Shown one piece after another: positions 18,364-26,307 of a stretch of 64,000 nucleotides of DNA. The position numbers and the translations under genes are program-made. Every line of letters begins with the position of its first letter. Positions within the stretch are counted from its first letter, which is position 1. Source of the DNA: Pseudonocardia kunmingensis (GTDB lineage Bacteria; Actinomycetota; Actinomycetes; Mycobacteriales; Pseudonocardiaceae); assembly GCF_006716445.1 (NCBI RefSeq), contig NZ_VFPA01000001.1, positions 2,666,001 to 2,730,000 of the forward strand. The letters run 5' to 3'. Under the pieces are notes generated by a model. That model was not told the origin of the DNA. It ran no database searches and worked only from the letters and a program-made list of their open reading frames with translations.

Positions 18364-19026
18364 GTGAGCGACCGAGCGCGCCGCCGCCCCACACGAGCCG
18401 CACTCGCCGCAGGCACCCTGATCGGGGCCCTCGCGCTCGCCGGTTGCGGGGCGGGTCAGATCACGCAGACCAGCGACCAGGTCGCCGCCGTCGAAGGCGC
18501 GAACGCGACCGCGGGGCAGATCGCGGTCCGCAACGCCACCTTCGAGTTCGACGGCCCCGTCGAGGGCGACGCGGTCCACGCCGTGGGGGCCGACGCCCCG
18601 CTGTCGATGACGATCGTCAACACCGGCGCCGAGCTGGACCGGCTGGTGTCGGCCAGCAGCCCGGTGGCGACCACCGTGCAGATCACCGGCGACATGCGGG
18701 TCTCCGGTGGCCAGGCGCTCGCCGTGCGCGGCGCTCCCGCGGCCCCGGCACCCGCGCCCGCCGACGCCGCAGCCGCGCCGGGCGAGGAGGCGACGCCGGG
18801 CGAGGAGCCCGCCACCGGCACGACCCCCGAGGCCGCCGCCGTCGCCCCGCTGCCCATCGACGAGGGGACCCCCGGTGTGGCGAACATCGTGCTCAGCGGG
18901 CTGCGGGAGGACATCCAGGCCGGCCGCACCTACCCGCTCGTGCTGACCTTCGAGCGCGCGGGCGAGCTGCGGTTCGAGGTCCCCGTGGCCAACCCGGACA
19001 CCCTGCGCGAGAGCGGGCACGCGTAG
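18364..19026 (+). CDS. lpqE: LpqE-like lipoprotein with copper-chaperone PCu(A)C-type domain
   Basis: 220 residues with a lipoprotein signal (basic region, hydrophobic core, lipobox LALAGC). The mature part has INVRN-type strands (IAVRNATFEFDG) and SMTIVNTGAELDRLVSASSPVATTVQI, resembling the PCu(A)C/DUF461 fold, then an Ala/Pro/Glu-rich insert and VPVANP at the end. The Met/His ligands typical of true copper chaperones are sparse, so metal binding is uncertain. Position between carD and radA matches M. tuberculosis lpqE. An in-frame ATG at 18334 with its own AGGAGG is an alternative start. Confidence 0.8.
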   Translation: MSDRARRRPTRAALAAGTLIGALALAGCGAGQITQTSDQVAAVEGANATAGQIAVRNATFEFDGPVEGDAVHAVGADAPLSMTIVNTGAELDRLVSASSPVATTVQITGDMRVSGGQALAVRGAPAAPAPAPADAAAAPGEEATPGEEPATGTTPEAAAVAPLPIDEGTPGVANIVLSGLREDIQAGRTYPLVLTFERAGELRFEVPVANPDTLRESGHA

Positions 19027-19033
19027 CGCCGGC

Positions 19034-20416
19034 GTGACCACGCGCACGCGGTCCGCGCGCAGCGGCTACCGCTGCACCGAGTGCGGGCACCAGGCCGCGC
19101 AATGGGTGGGCTGCTGCCCCACCTGCCAGGCCTGGGGCACGCTCGAGGAGAGCGCTCCGAGCGCGCCCGCCCGTCCCCGCCAGCGCGTCGCCGCCGGTGC
19201 GCCGAGCGCGCCCGCCCGCCGCATCGGTGACGTCGCGCTCGACGCCGCCCGCGCCCGTCCCACCGGGGTCTCCGAGCTCGACCGCGTGCTGGGCGGCGGC
19301 CTCGTCCCCGGCGCGGTCGTGCTGCTGGCCGGGGAGCCGGGCGTCGGCAAGTCGACGCTGCTGCTCGAGGTCGCCGCGCAGGTGGCGCGCAGCGGGCGGG
19401 TGTTGTACGTCACGGGTGAGGAGTCCGCGGGGCAGGTGCGGTTGCGCGCCGAGCGCACCGGCGCCGTGCACGACGAGCTCTACCTCGCCGCCGAGTCCGA
19501 CCTCGGCGCGATCATCAGCCACCTCGACGAGCTGCGCCCCGACCTGCTGATCGTCGACTCGGTGCAGACGATGTCCAGCAGCGAGGCCGACGGCGCGCCG
19601 GGCGGGGTCACCCAGACCCGCGCGGTCACCGTCGCGCTCACCGGGCTGGCCAAGGAGCGCGGCCTGCCCGTGCTGCTCGTCGGGCATGTGACGAAGGAGG
19701 GCGGCATCGCGGGCCCCCGGGTGCTGGAGCACGTCGTCGACGTCGTGCTCGCGTTCGAGGGGGACAAGCACTCCACCCTGCGCATGGTGCGCGGGATCAA
19801 GAACCGCTTCGGGCCCGCCGACGAGGTGGGCTGCTTCGAGATGCGCGACGCCGGCATCGTCGGCATGCCGGACCCCTCGGGGCTGTTCCTGGCCCGGTTC
19901 GGCGGCCCGCCGGTACCGGGCACGGCCGTCACCGTGGTGATGGACGGCAGGCGCCCGCTGCCCGCCGAGCTGCAGGCCCTCGTCACGGGCAGGGACATCC
20001 CGAGCCCGCGCCGCGCCGTCAGCGGCCTCGACAACGCCCGCGTCGCGATGCTGCTCGCCGTCCTGGAGAAGCGGGCGGGCGTGCGGCTGCACGACGCGGA
20101 GGTGTACGCGGCCACGGTCGGGGGCATGCGGGTGGTCGAGCCGGCCGCCGACCTCGCGCTCGCGCTGGCGATCACCTCGGCCCGCCGGGACGTCGCGCTC
20201 CCCGCCGACGTCGTGGTCCTCGGCGAGCTCGGACTCGCCGGTGAGGTCCGCCGGGTCACCGGCCTCGACCGCAGGCTCGCCGAGGCCGCCCGGCTGGGCT
20301 TCACCCACGCCCTCGTCCCGCCCGACAGCGGGCAGGCACCCGAGGGCATGCGGCTCACCGAGGTCCGCGACGTGGGCGTGGTCCTCGACGCGATCCGCCC
20401 GTCCCGGGGGCAGTGA
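19034..20416 (+). CDS. radA: DNA repair protein RadA (Sms)
   Basis: 460 residues. The N-terminal C4 zinc finger (CTECG...CCPTC) is followed by a RecA-like ATPase (Walker A GEPGVGKSTLL, Walker B LLIVDSVQTM), the RadA-specific KNRFGPADEVG motif and a C-terminal Lon-like domain (AATVGGMRVVEPAADLALALAI, VVLGELGLAGEVRRV). It is a helicase that drives branch migration during recombination. The GTG start lies 7 nt after the lipoprotein stop. The usual downstream partner disA is not present. Confidence 0.96.
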   Translation: MTTRTRSARSGYRCTECGHQAAQWVGCCPTCQAWGTLEESAPSAPARPRQRVAAGAPSAPARRIGDVALDAARARPTGVSELDRVLGGGLVPGAVVLLAGEPGVGKSTLLLEVAAQVARSGRVLYVTGEESAGQVRLRAERTGAVHDELYLAAESDLGAIISHLDELRPDLLIVDSVQTMSSSEADGAPGGVTQTRAVTVALTGLAKERGLPVLLVGHVTKEGGIAGPRVLEHVVDVVLAFEGDKHSTLRMVRGIKNRFGPADEVGCFEMRDAGIVGMPDPSGLFLARFGGPPVPGTAVTVVMDGRRPLPAELQALVTGRDIPSPRRAVSGLDNARVAMLLAVLEKRAGVRLHDAEVYAATVGGMRVVEPAADLALALAITSARRDVALPADVVVLGELGLAGEVRRVTGLDRRLAEAARLGFTHALVPPDSGQAPEGMRLTEVRDVGVVLDAIRPSRGQ

Positions 20417-20433
20417 GCCGCTTCCGGCCTCCC

Positions 20434-20778
20434 TCAGGGGACGTCGAGGCGGGCCTGGCTCAGGCCGTTCAGCCAGGTGAGGTGACCGCTGAAGGCCTGC
20501 CGTCCGGTGGCGGTCAGGCGGAACCAGGTGCGCGGGCGACGCCCGATGGAGCCCTTGCGGACTTCGAGGTACCCGGCGTCCTCGAGGGTGCGGCTGTGCT
20601 TGGAGATCGCCGAGTCGCTCACGGCGAGCATGTCCCGGACCGAGGCGAAGTCCACCCACTCGGCACCCTGCAGCAGCGCGCACATCGCCAGCCGGGGGCC
20701 GGTCTCCAGCAGCGGATCCCGGCCCGGGACCGGGACGCCCCCAGCGGTCTCGGGCTGCCCGGGACCGGGGCGGCTCAC
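20434..20778 (-). CDS. Winged-helix (MarR/PadR-like, HTH_34-type) regulator
   Basis: 114 residues, GTG start. The winged-helix core (PRLAMCALLQGAEWVDFASVRDMLAVSDSAISKHSRTLEDAGYLEVRKGSIGRRPRTWFRLT) fits small single-domain regulators of the winged helix DNA-binding type. The start overlaps the stop of the upstream membrane-protein gene by 4 nt, so the two form one operon. A palindrome upstream of that operon is a candidate operator. Confidence 0.82.
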   Translation of the reverse strand: MSRPGPGQPETAGGVPVPGRDPLLETGPRLAMCALLQGAEWVDFASVRDMLAVSDSAISKHSRTLEDAGYLEVRKGSIGRRPRTWFRLTATGRQAFSGHLTWLNGLSQARLDVP

Positions 20779-21242
20779 GAGGTGACCCGGCCGGCCTCGA
20801 TGTCGGCACGCATCGCCGAACGGGTCGCCACCTGAGCGACGAACACGACAACCGCGAGCGGAGCGAGCACGTACAGCGCGATGTCGCGATGACCGTGCTC
20901 GACGAGCTGCTGGATCCCGACGAACCCACCGAAGGTGACGACGAGCCCGGCGAGCCAGATCCTGTGGGCCGTCGGGTAGGCGCTGATCCGACGGGACAGG
21001 TACACGCCGGAGCGGCGCCGCCGGACCATCGCGTACACCGCCGATCCGACACCGAGCACGGCGATCGCCCACGACACGTAGACCCAGCCGTCCGAGGGCA
21101 GGTACGACACCCACACCGGCAGCCCCGCGCTCAGCACCAGCACGAGCCCGTAGACCACCCAGTAGGAGCGGGGGAACCCGGCGTGCGCGGCGAGCTTGCG
21201 CCGTGCGTCGGCGACGCGGTCGAGTTCGGGCGTTCCGGACAC
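20775..21242 (-). CDS. Four-helix membrane protein in an operon with a winged-helix regulator
   Basis: 155 residues from GTG 21242 (AGGAGG 4 nt upstream), or 161 from ATG 21260. After a charged N-terminus (DRVADARRKLAAHAGFPRSY) there are four hydrophobic segments arranged as two pairs (WVVYGLVLVLSAGLPVWV, VYVSWAIAVLGVGSAVYAMV, IWLAGLVVTFGGFVGI, IALYVLAPLAVVVFVAQVA). I do not recognise a named family. Such two-gene modules (small membrane protein plus winged-helix regulator) are frequent in actinobacteria; a sensing or membrane-stress role is inference. It occupies the place where disA normally lies. Confidence 0.7.
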   Translation of the reverse strand: MSGTPELDRVADARRKLAAHAGFPRSYWVVYGLVLVLSAGLPVWVSYLPSDGWVYVSWAIAVLGVGSAVYAMVRRRRSGVYLSRRISAYPTAHRIWLAGLVVTFGGFVGIQQLVEHGHRDIALYVLAPLAVVVFVAQVATRSAMRADIEAGRVTS

Positions 21243-21263
21243 AGCGCCTCCTAGTTGCATCTA

Positions 21264-21298
21264 CTTTCGATATGGAAAGCCTAGGAAGGATGGAAAGC
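21264..21298. promoter_or_regulatory. Operator-like palindrome and direct repeat upstream of the regulator/membrane operon
   Basis: CTTTC-N6-GAAAG (21264-21279) lies just before the start codons, and TGGAAAGC occurs twice (21273-21280 and 21291-21298). The AT-rich spacer (GATATG) suits a promoter. Binding by the operon's own regulator is inferred. Confidence 0.5.
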
Positions 21299-21313
21299 TG
21301 TGTCAACCGTCGG

Positions 21314-22192
21314 TCAGGGCCTGCGGACGAACGGGGTCGGCGGACTGATGACGTCGTCCACCCGGCTCATCACGCGGTAGTCGCCCGCGGGCACCGTCGA
21401 GCGCTCCAGCGGGCAGCCGGGCTCGGAGGTGCGCCCCGCCCAGCGCACCGAGGACGCAACCGGCTGGCCCGGCACCAGGGTGCGCAGGTCCACGCCCTGC
21501 GCGTTCGAGCAGTCGTTGCTCGACCACAGCCGCTCGCTGCCGTCGGCGCTCCAGACGACGATCTCCTGCCGCTCCGGGTCGAGATCGCGCACGCAGGGCT
21601 GGTCGGAGACGTTGGTGACCACCAGCCGCAGCAACGGGCGCTCCCCCACGCGGTGCTCCGGTCGATCCACCTCGGCGGCCACGGCCAGCATCTCGTTGGT
21701 GCAGGCGACGGGCCCGGTGGGCGGCACCGGGGCGGGTGACGGCACCGGTGAGGTGGCGCGCGGGGTGTCGTCGGGCACCAGCCCCTCGCTGGTGCCGGAC
21801 GGGCTCGAGGTCGCCGTCGAGGTGTCGGGCCCGCCCTCGACGGTCGCGCTCGGCGGCCCGTCGACGGGAGAGGGAGGCGCCCCCTCCGGCTGCGACTGCG
21901 ACTGCGGCTGCGACTGCAGCTGCGACTGCGGTGTCGGCGGCCCCTCCGTCCCCGGCTGCGGCAGGGGGGCGGCCGGCGCAGCCGGGGACGGGGAGGCCTG
22001 CTGGGGAGCGGACACGGCGGCGGGGCGGCTGGCGAGGCTGGTGGTGCCGTCGCCGCGCGGGGCGGCGATCGCACCGGCGAGCGCGCCGACGCCCCAGGCC
22101 AGGAGCACGAGGACGGAGAGGACGGCGGCAATGGCGAGCCAGCGTCGTCTCCAGTAGACGGACGCGGGCAGCGGACCCACCGGCTCCCACAC
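21314..22192 (-). CDS. Conserved membrane-anchored protein (Rv3587c-like)
   Basis: 292 residues, GTG start (VWEPVGPLPASVYWRRRW). There is one transmembrane helix near residues 18-40 (LAIAAVLSVLVLLAWGVGALAGAI), then a long low-complexity Pro/Ser/Gln/Thr spacer (about residues 45-150) and a C-terminal extracellular beta-rich domain with paired Cys (ACTNEMLAVAAEV, QPCVRDLDPERQEIVVWSADGSERLWSSNDCS, EPGCPLERSTVPAGDYRVM). Topology and its position between radA and mutY match Rv3587c of M. tuberculosis. The spacer is expanded by a hexanucleotide repeat. Function unknown; an envelope or wall-spanning role is inferred. Confidence 0.8.
   Translation of the reverse strand: MWEPVGPLPASVYWRRRWLAIAAVLSVLVLLAWGVGALAGAIAAPRGDGTTSLASRPAAVSAPQQASPSPAAPAAPLPQPGTEGPPTPQSQLQSQPQSQSQPEGAPPSPVDGPPSATVEGGPDTSTATSSPSGTSEGLVPDDTPRATSPVPSPAPVPPTGPVACTNEMLAVAAEVDRPEHRVGERPLLRLVVTNVSDQPCVRDLDPERQEIVVWSADGSERLWSSNDCSNAQGVDLRTLVPGQPVASSVRWAGRTSEPGCPLERSTVPAGDYRVMSRVDDVISPPTPFVRRP
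21890..21931. repeat. Hexanucleotide tandem repeat (CTGCGA-like, 7 units)
   Basis: Seven adjacent 6-nt units (CTGCGA, CTGCGG or CTGCAG) lie inside the spacer of the membrane-anchored protein. On the coding strand they encode an alternating Ser-Gln/Pro-Gln tract. Unit number could vary between strains without shifting the frame. Confidence 0.8.
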
Positions 22193-22358
22193 ATCACGGA
22201 GCGTATCCGAGCGACTACCACAAGTTGCGAACCTGGGGTGAGCACGGCGCGTCGCGACGCGCCGGAAGCACCCGAGAGACGGTCCCACGGTAGATCGTTT
22301 GCCGCTGGTGCACGCCCCCACAGGGCGCCCACCAGGCACGGTGGCACGATCGACAGCC

Positions 22359-23225
22359 GTGTCGCTCGCCGCACTCGTGCTCGACTGGTACCCCGCCGCC
22401 GCACGCGACCTGCCGTGGCGCCGCCCGGGCACCACGCCCTGGGGCGTCCTGGTCAGCGAGTTCATGCTGCAGCAGACGCCGGTCGCGCGCGTCGAGCCGG
22501 TCTGGGCCGACTGGCTCGCCCGCTGGCCGGCGCCGTCGGCGCTGGCGGCGGCCTCCCGCGCGGAGGTCCTGCGCGCCTGGGGCAAGCTCGGCTACCCGCG
22601 CCGCGCCCTGCGGCTGCACGAGGCCGCCGGGGTGATCGCCCGCGAGCACGGCGACGTCGTGCCCGCCGACATCGCGGCCCTGGAAGCGCTGCCCGGCATC
22701 GGCGCGTACACGGCGCGGGCGGTTGCCGCGTTCGGTTACGGGCGGCGCTGCCCGGTGGTCGACACGAACGTCCGCCGCGTCGTCGCCCGCGCGGTGCACG
22801 GCCACGGTGACGCCGGGCCCGCCCGCACGACCGCCGACCTCGCCGACGTCGACGCCCTCCTCCCGCCTGACGACCGGTCCGCCGCGGTCGTCTCCGCGGG
22901 GCTCATGGAGCTGGGCGCGGTGGTCTGCACGGCGCGCGGCCCGCGCTGCGGCGCCTGCCCGGTGCGCGGGACGTGCGCGTGGCGGGCGGCGGGCCGGCCG
23001 GAGTACACGGGCCCGCGCCGACCGGTGCAGGGTTTCGCCGGCACCGACCGGCAGGTCCGCGGTCGGCTCCTGGACGTCCTGCGCGGCGCGGACGGGCCCG
23101 TGGAGCGCGCCGCGCTGGACGCCGTGTGGTCCGACGCGGCGCAGCGCGACCGCTGCCTGCACTCGCTGCTCGTCGACGGGCTTGCCGAGCAGCACGACGA
23201 CGGCCGCTTCGCGCTCCCGGCCTGA
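22359..23225 (+). CDS. mutY: A/G-specific adenine DNA glycosylase
   Basis: 288 residues. EFMLQQTPVARV carries the catalytic Glu, LPGIGAYTARAVAAFGYGRRCPVVDTNVRRV is the helix-hairpin-helix plus catalytic Asp, and CTARGPRCGACPVRGTCAW is the C-x6-C-x2-C-x5-C 4Fe-4S cluster. It removes adenine opposite 8-oxoguanine. The C-terminal NUDIX-like 8-oxoG recognition domain is short (about 90 residues). GTGs at 22341 and 22299 are alternative starts. Confidence 0.93.
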   Translation: MSLAALVLDWYPAAARDLPWRRPGTTPWGVLVSEFMLQQTPVARVEPVWADWLARWPAPSALAAASRAEVLRAWGKLGYPRRALRLHEAAGVIAREHGDVVPADIAALEALPGIGAYTARAVAAFGYGRRCPVVDTNVRRVVARAVHGHGDAGPARTTADLADVDALLPPDDRSAAVVSAGLMELGAVVCTARGPRCGACPVRGTCAWRAAGRPEYTGPRRPVQGFAGTDRQVRGRLLDVLRGADGPVERAALDAVWSDAAQRDRCLHSLLVDGLAEQHDDGRFALPA

Positions 23226-23226
23226 C

Positions 23227-23685
23227 ATGCCCCAGACCGTCCGCTTCCGCCTCGACGACGCCGCCTGCGCCGAGCTGACCGCGCTGCGGGCGCAGCTGAT
23301 CGCGCACGGGATCGCAGTGCCGGAAGGGGCGCCCGCCGTCACCGCCGCGGCGGCCGGCTCGATCCCGCAACCCGCCCGGGACGCGCTGGCCGCCGAGGTG
23401 CGCCTGCTCGCCCTGCCCTCGATCTGGCTGGCCACCCTTGGCACGGTGGCCGGTCGTCCCGACGAGCTCGTGCTCGCCGCCGTCGTCGACGCCGAGCTGC
23501 TCGCCGTGCACGGCGCGGTGCACGACGCGTTGGCCGGTCGCGTGCGGTCCCCGCTGGCCGCGTACCTGCCGGGGACCTGGCTGCCGCACTGCGTGCTCGC
23601 GACCGAGCGCCCGGCCGACGCCTTCGCCGTGCTGCACCCGGTGCCGACCGTCCGTGCCCGGGTGGTGGCCGTCGACACCGGCTGA
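23227..23685 (+). CDS. 2H-phosphoesterase-like (2'-5' RNA ligase family) protein
   Basis: 152 residues. MPQTVRFRLDDAACAELTALRAQLIAHGI at the start and TWLPHCVLATERPADAFAVLHPV near the end fit the LigT/2H fold. Only the second His motif (PHCVLA) is obvious, while the first usual HxT/S motif is not clearly present, so activity is uncertain. The ATG is 1 nt after the mutY stop, so it is probably co-transcribed with it. Confidence 0.6.
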   Translation: MPQTVRFRLDDAACAELTALRAQLIAHGIAVPEGAPAVTAAAAGSIPQPARDALAAEVRLLALPSIWLATLGTVAGRPDELVLAAVVDAELLAVHGAVHDALAGRVRSPLAAYLPGTWLPHCVLATERPADAFAVLHPVPTVRARVVAVDTG

Positions 23686-23707
23686 TCCGCGCAGCCGATA
23701 CCCGCGA

Positions 23708-24196
23708 TCACCGCGCGCCGGCCTCCCGCAGCTGCCGCAGCGCCGTGCGCCTGCGCTCGCCGGTCAACGCGTCGATGTAGAGCTCGCCGCGCAGGTGGTC
23801 GGTCTCGTGCTGCAGGCAGCGGGCGAGCTCGCCGGTGCCCTCGACGACGATCGGCCGCCCGAGCGCGTCGACGCCCTCCACCCGCGCGTAGGCCGCCCGC
23901 AGCCGCATCGCCGAGACCCCGGGCACCGACAGGCATGCCTCCTCGCCGTCGTACTCGCCGTCGGTGGCGACCAGCCGCGGGTTGACGACGTAGCCGCGCG
24001 CCCCCTGGACGTCGTAGGAGAACGCGGCCAGTGAGACGCCGATCTGGTTGGCCGCGAGGCCGGCGCGGCCCGGCAGCGCGACGGTGTCCACGAGGTCGGT
24101 GACCAGCGCGGCCAGGCCCGCGTCGAAGGCGGTGACCGGGCGGCACGGGGTGCGCAGGACCGGGTCGCCGATCAGCCGCAGCTCCCGGACCGTCAT
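23708..24196 (-). CDS. def: Peptide deformylase
   Basis: 162 residues. Motif 1 is AGLAANQIG, motif 2 EACLSVPG (metal-ligand Cys; consensus EGCLS, here Ala for Gly) and motif 3 HETDHLRGELY (two His ligands and catalytic Glu). It removes the formyl group from nascent N-termini. The start overlaps the upstream padR stop by 4 nt, an unusual partner; the housekeeping def next to fmt is presumably elsewhere, so this could be a second or regulated deformylase (inference). Confidence 0.92.
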   Translation of the reverse strand: MTVRELRLIGDPVLRTPCRPVTAFDAGLAALVTDLVDTVALPGRAGLAANQIGVSLAAFSYDVQGARGYVVNPRLVATDGEYDGEEACLSVPGVSAMRLRAAYARVEGVDALGRPIVVEGTGELARCLQHETDHLRGELYIDALTGERRRTALRQLREAGAR

Positions 24197-24738
24197 GGCC
24201 TCCCCCCGAGCTTCCCGAGCTGGTCCAGCACCAGCGCGTGCCACTCCAGCTCGGCCCGCAGCCGCAGCCGGGCGTGCTCGACGACGAGGTCGTCGGCAGG
24301 CGTCTGGTCCGGCCACCGCCGGTCGGCCAGGTGGTCCAGCCGTGACAGCCGGGCCTCGAGCTCCCGGACGCGGTCGGAGAGGTGGCCGCGCAACGTGGCC
24401 TCGTCCGTCCCGTCCACCGTGGCCAGCGCCAGGTCGACGGGGTCGGGCGGGAAGCGGACCTCCTCGAACGCCTCGGCCTGCAGCACGCCCAGCTCCCGGC
24501 GGCCCTCGTCGGTGATCTCGTACACCGTGCGCGAGGGCAGCCGGCCCGCCTGCTCGGTGCGCACCGCCCGGACCAGCCCCTCGTCCTCGAGCCGGTGCAA
24601 CGCGCCGTAGAGGGAACCGGGTCGCACGTCGGACCAGAGCTCGGCGCGGTCCACGCGGGCGTCGCGGCGGATCTGGTGGCCGTACATCGCGCCGCCCTTG
24701 GCCAGCGCGCTCAACACGAAGAGCCTCGTGGGGTTCAC
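24193..24738 (-). CDS. PadR-family transcriptional regulator
   Basis: 181 residues, GTG start. PadR winged helix: RLFVLSALAKGGAMYGHQIRRDA, WSDVRPGSLYGALHRLEDEGLV and SRTVYEITDEGRREL. A C-terminal Vir-like helical dimerisation domain follows (ATLRGHLSDRVRELEARLSRLDHLADRR). It is translationally coupled to def and lies 16 nt downstream of the TetR gene on the same strand. The target is unknown; control of the def operon is plausible. Confidence 0.9.
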   Translation of the reverse strand: MNPTRLFVLSALAKGGAMYGHQIRRDARVDRAELWSDVRPGSLYGALHRLEDEGLVRAVRTEQAGRLPSRTVYEITDEGRRELGVLQAEAFEEVRFPPDPVDLALATVDGTDEATLRGHLSDRVRELEARLSRLDHLADRRWPDQTPADDLVVEHARLRLRAELEWHALVLDQLGKLGGRP

Positions 24739-24754
24739 GACCCCAGTAAAGCAC

Positions 24755-25381
24755 TCACATTTGACTAGTCAGAAGCGACTCACGCGTGAGCGGGCGGCCG
24801 GGCAGGGGCTCGCCGCCGGGGCGCAGCCCGTCGAGCACGACCGCGACGTGCCGCTCGACCGCCTGCTCGGTGACGGCCGCGAGCGGCCCCGGGAGCGGAC
24901 GCAGGACGAGCGCGAGCAGCACCGCGAGATCGCCGACGCCGACCTCGGGGCGCATCGCCCCCTCCCGCTGGGCCCGCCCGACCAGGTCGTCGAGCAGTTC
25001 CAGCAGGTCGGCCCGCAGCTCCTGCTGCTCGCGGTCCACCCTGAGGTCCGCCCAGGTGCGTGCGAACCACATCGACAGCCAGGTGGCCAGGCGCAGGTCG
25101 GTGACGGAGGCCCGCACGAAACGGGTGAGGCCGCTCCACCCGTCCGGCTCGTCCGCGGCGGCCCGCGCGTTCGCCACCACCCGGTGGAAGCTCTCGATCG
25201 CGACGGCGCGCACCAGCGCGTCCCGGTCCGGGAACCGGCGGTACAGCGTGCCCACCCCGACGCGGGCCCGCCTGGCGATCTCCTCCATCGGGACGTCGGG
25301 ACCGCGCTCGGCGAACAGCGCTCCGGCTGCGTCGACGATCTGGGCCCGGTTGCGCCGCGCATCCGCCCGCAGGGACTCCAC
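24755..25381 (-). CDS. TetR-family regulator, divergent from nat
   Basis: 208 residues, GTG start (MESLRADARRNRAQIVDAAGALFAERGPDVPMEEIARRARVGVGTLYRRFPDRDALVRAV). The helix-turn-helix is canonical, and the C-terminal half is long and helical (WLSMWFARTWADLRVDREQQELRADLLELLDDLV). It is transcribed away from the arylamine N-acetyltransferase gene across an 87-nt region with two copies of a GGACGA-N3-TCGTCC palindrome. It is therefore the likely repressor of both itself and the acetyltransferase. Confidence 0.9.
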   Translation of the reverse strand: MESLRADARRNRAQIVDAAGALFAERGPDVPMEEIARRARVGVGTLYRRFPDRDALVRAVAIESFHRVVANARAAADEPDGWSGLTRFVRASVTDLRLATWLSMWFARTWADLRVDREQQELRADLLELLDDLVGRAQREGAMRPEVGVGDLAVLLALVLRPLPGPLAAVTEQAVERHVAVVLDGLRPGGEPLPGRPLTRESLLTSQM

Positions 25382-25399
25382 CGACCGAACGGTACCGGA

Positions 25400-25454
25400 T
25401 GAACTGGACGATCATCGTCCGGTTCAGCTACCGTAAGCGGACGAACTTCGTCCG
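25400..25454. promoter_or_regulatory. Twin TetR operators GGACGA-N3-TCGTCC
   Basis: Site 1 has the core at 25406-25420, extended to a 13-bp inverted repeat over 25400-25426 with one mismatch. Site 2 has the core at 25439-25453 within the perfect palindrome 25438-25454. Centres are 33 nt apart, about three helical turns. Both lie between the divergent tetR and nat starts. Confidence 0.7.
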
Positions 25455-25468
25455 GATAGGGAGGCCCC

Positions 25469-26293
25469 ATGGACGGCCGCATGCTGCTCGACCGGCTCGG
25501 GGTGGACGCACCGCTGCGCCCGGACCTGCCGACCCTGCGCAGGCTGCACCGGGCGTGGCGCACGCGCGTCCCGTACGAGAACGTCGACATCCAGCTCGGC
25601 CGGCCGATCGAGCTCGCCCCCGAGGCCCTGCTCGACAAGTTCGGCAGGCGGGGACGGGGCGGGTTCTGCTACGAGATGAACGGCGCACTCGCGCTGCTGC
25701 TGCGGTCCGTCGGGTTCGCCGTGGACCTGGTCGAGTGCGGCGTGCTGCGGGCGGACCGCGGGGATGCGGCGTGGGGCAACCACGTCGCGTTGCTCGTCAC
25801 GGCCGGCGGCGAGCCGTGGCTCGCCGACACCGGCATCGGAGATGCGTTCCTGGAGCCGCTGCCGCTGCGCGGGGGAACCCATCGGCAGGGCTCGCTGCAC
25901 TACCGGCTCGAGCGCCTCGACACCACCACCTGGCGCGTCCACCACCACCCCGCCGGCTCCGTCGCCTCGTACGACCTGCGCACGCGGCCGCGCGCGCTCG
26001 CCGAGTTCGCGGGCCGCTGCCACGAGCTCGCGACCGCGCCCGCATCGCCGTACGTGCGGGTGCTCGTCGCCCAGCACCACCGCGACGGGCGGGAGCTCGC
26101 CCTGCGCAGCCGCGTCGTCGCCGCCGCGGGAAGCGAACGGACGATCGCGAGCCTCGAGGAGTTCGCCGAGGTGCTCGCCACGTTCCGCATCCCGGTGGCG
26201 GACCTCGGCGCCGACGGGGTCGAGACGCTCTGGGAACGTGCCGGAACCCAGCACGCGGCATGGCTCGAGATGCGTGCCAGGTCCGCCCGGTGA
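25469..26293 (+). CDS. nat: Arylamine N-acetyltransferase
   Basis: 274 residues. The catalytic triad is visible: Cys in RGRGGFCYEMNG, His in WGNHVALLV and Asp in LADTGIGD. RVPYENVDIQLGRPIEL is the family N-terminal signature. It transfers acetyl from acetyl-CoA to aromatic amines and hydrazines in the cytosol. Divergent from a TetR gene with twin operators in the gap, suggesting induction by a substrate-like ligand, which is unusual for nat genes. Confidence 0.94.
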   Translation: MDGRMLLDRLGVDAPLRPDLPTLRRLHRAWRTRVPYENVDIQLGRPIELAPEALLDKFGRRGRGGFCYEMNGALALLLRSVGFAVDLVECGVLRADRGDAAWGNHVALLVTAGGEPWLADTGIGDAFLEPLPLRGGTHRQGSLHYRLERLDTTTWRVHHHPAGSVASYDLRTRPRALAEFAGRCHELATAPASPYVRVLVAQHHRDGRELALRSRVVAAAGSERTIASLEEFAEVLATFRIPVADLGADGVETLWERAGTQHAAWLEMRARSAR

Positions 26294-26307
26294 CTACGCT
26301 GGACGCC

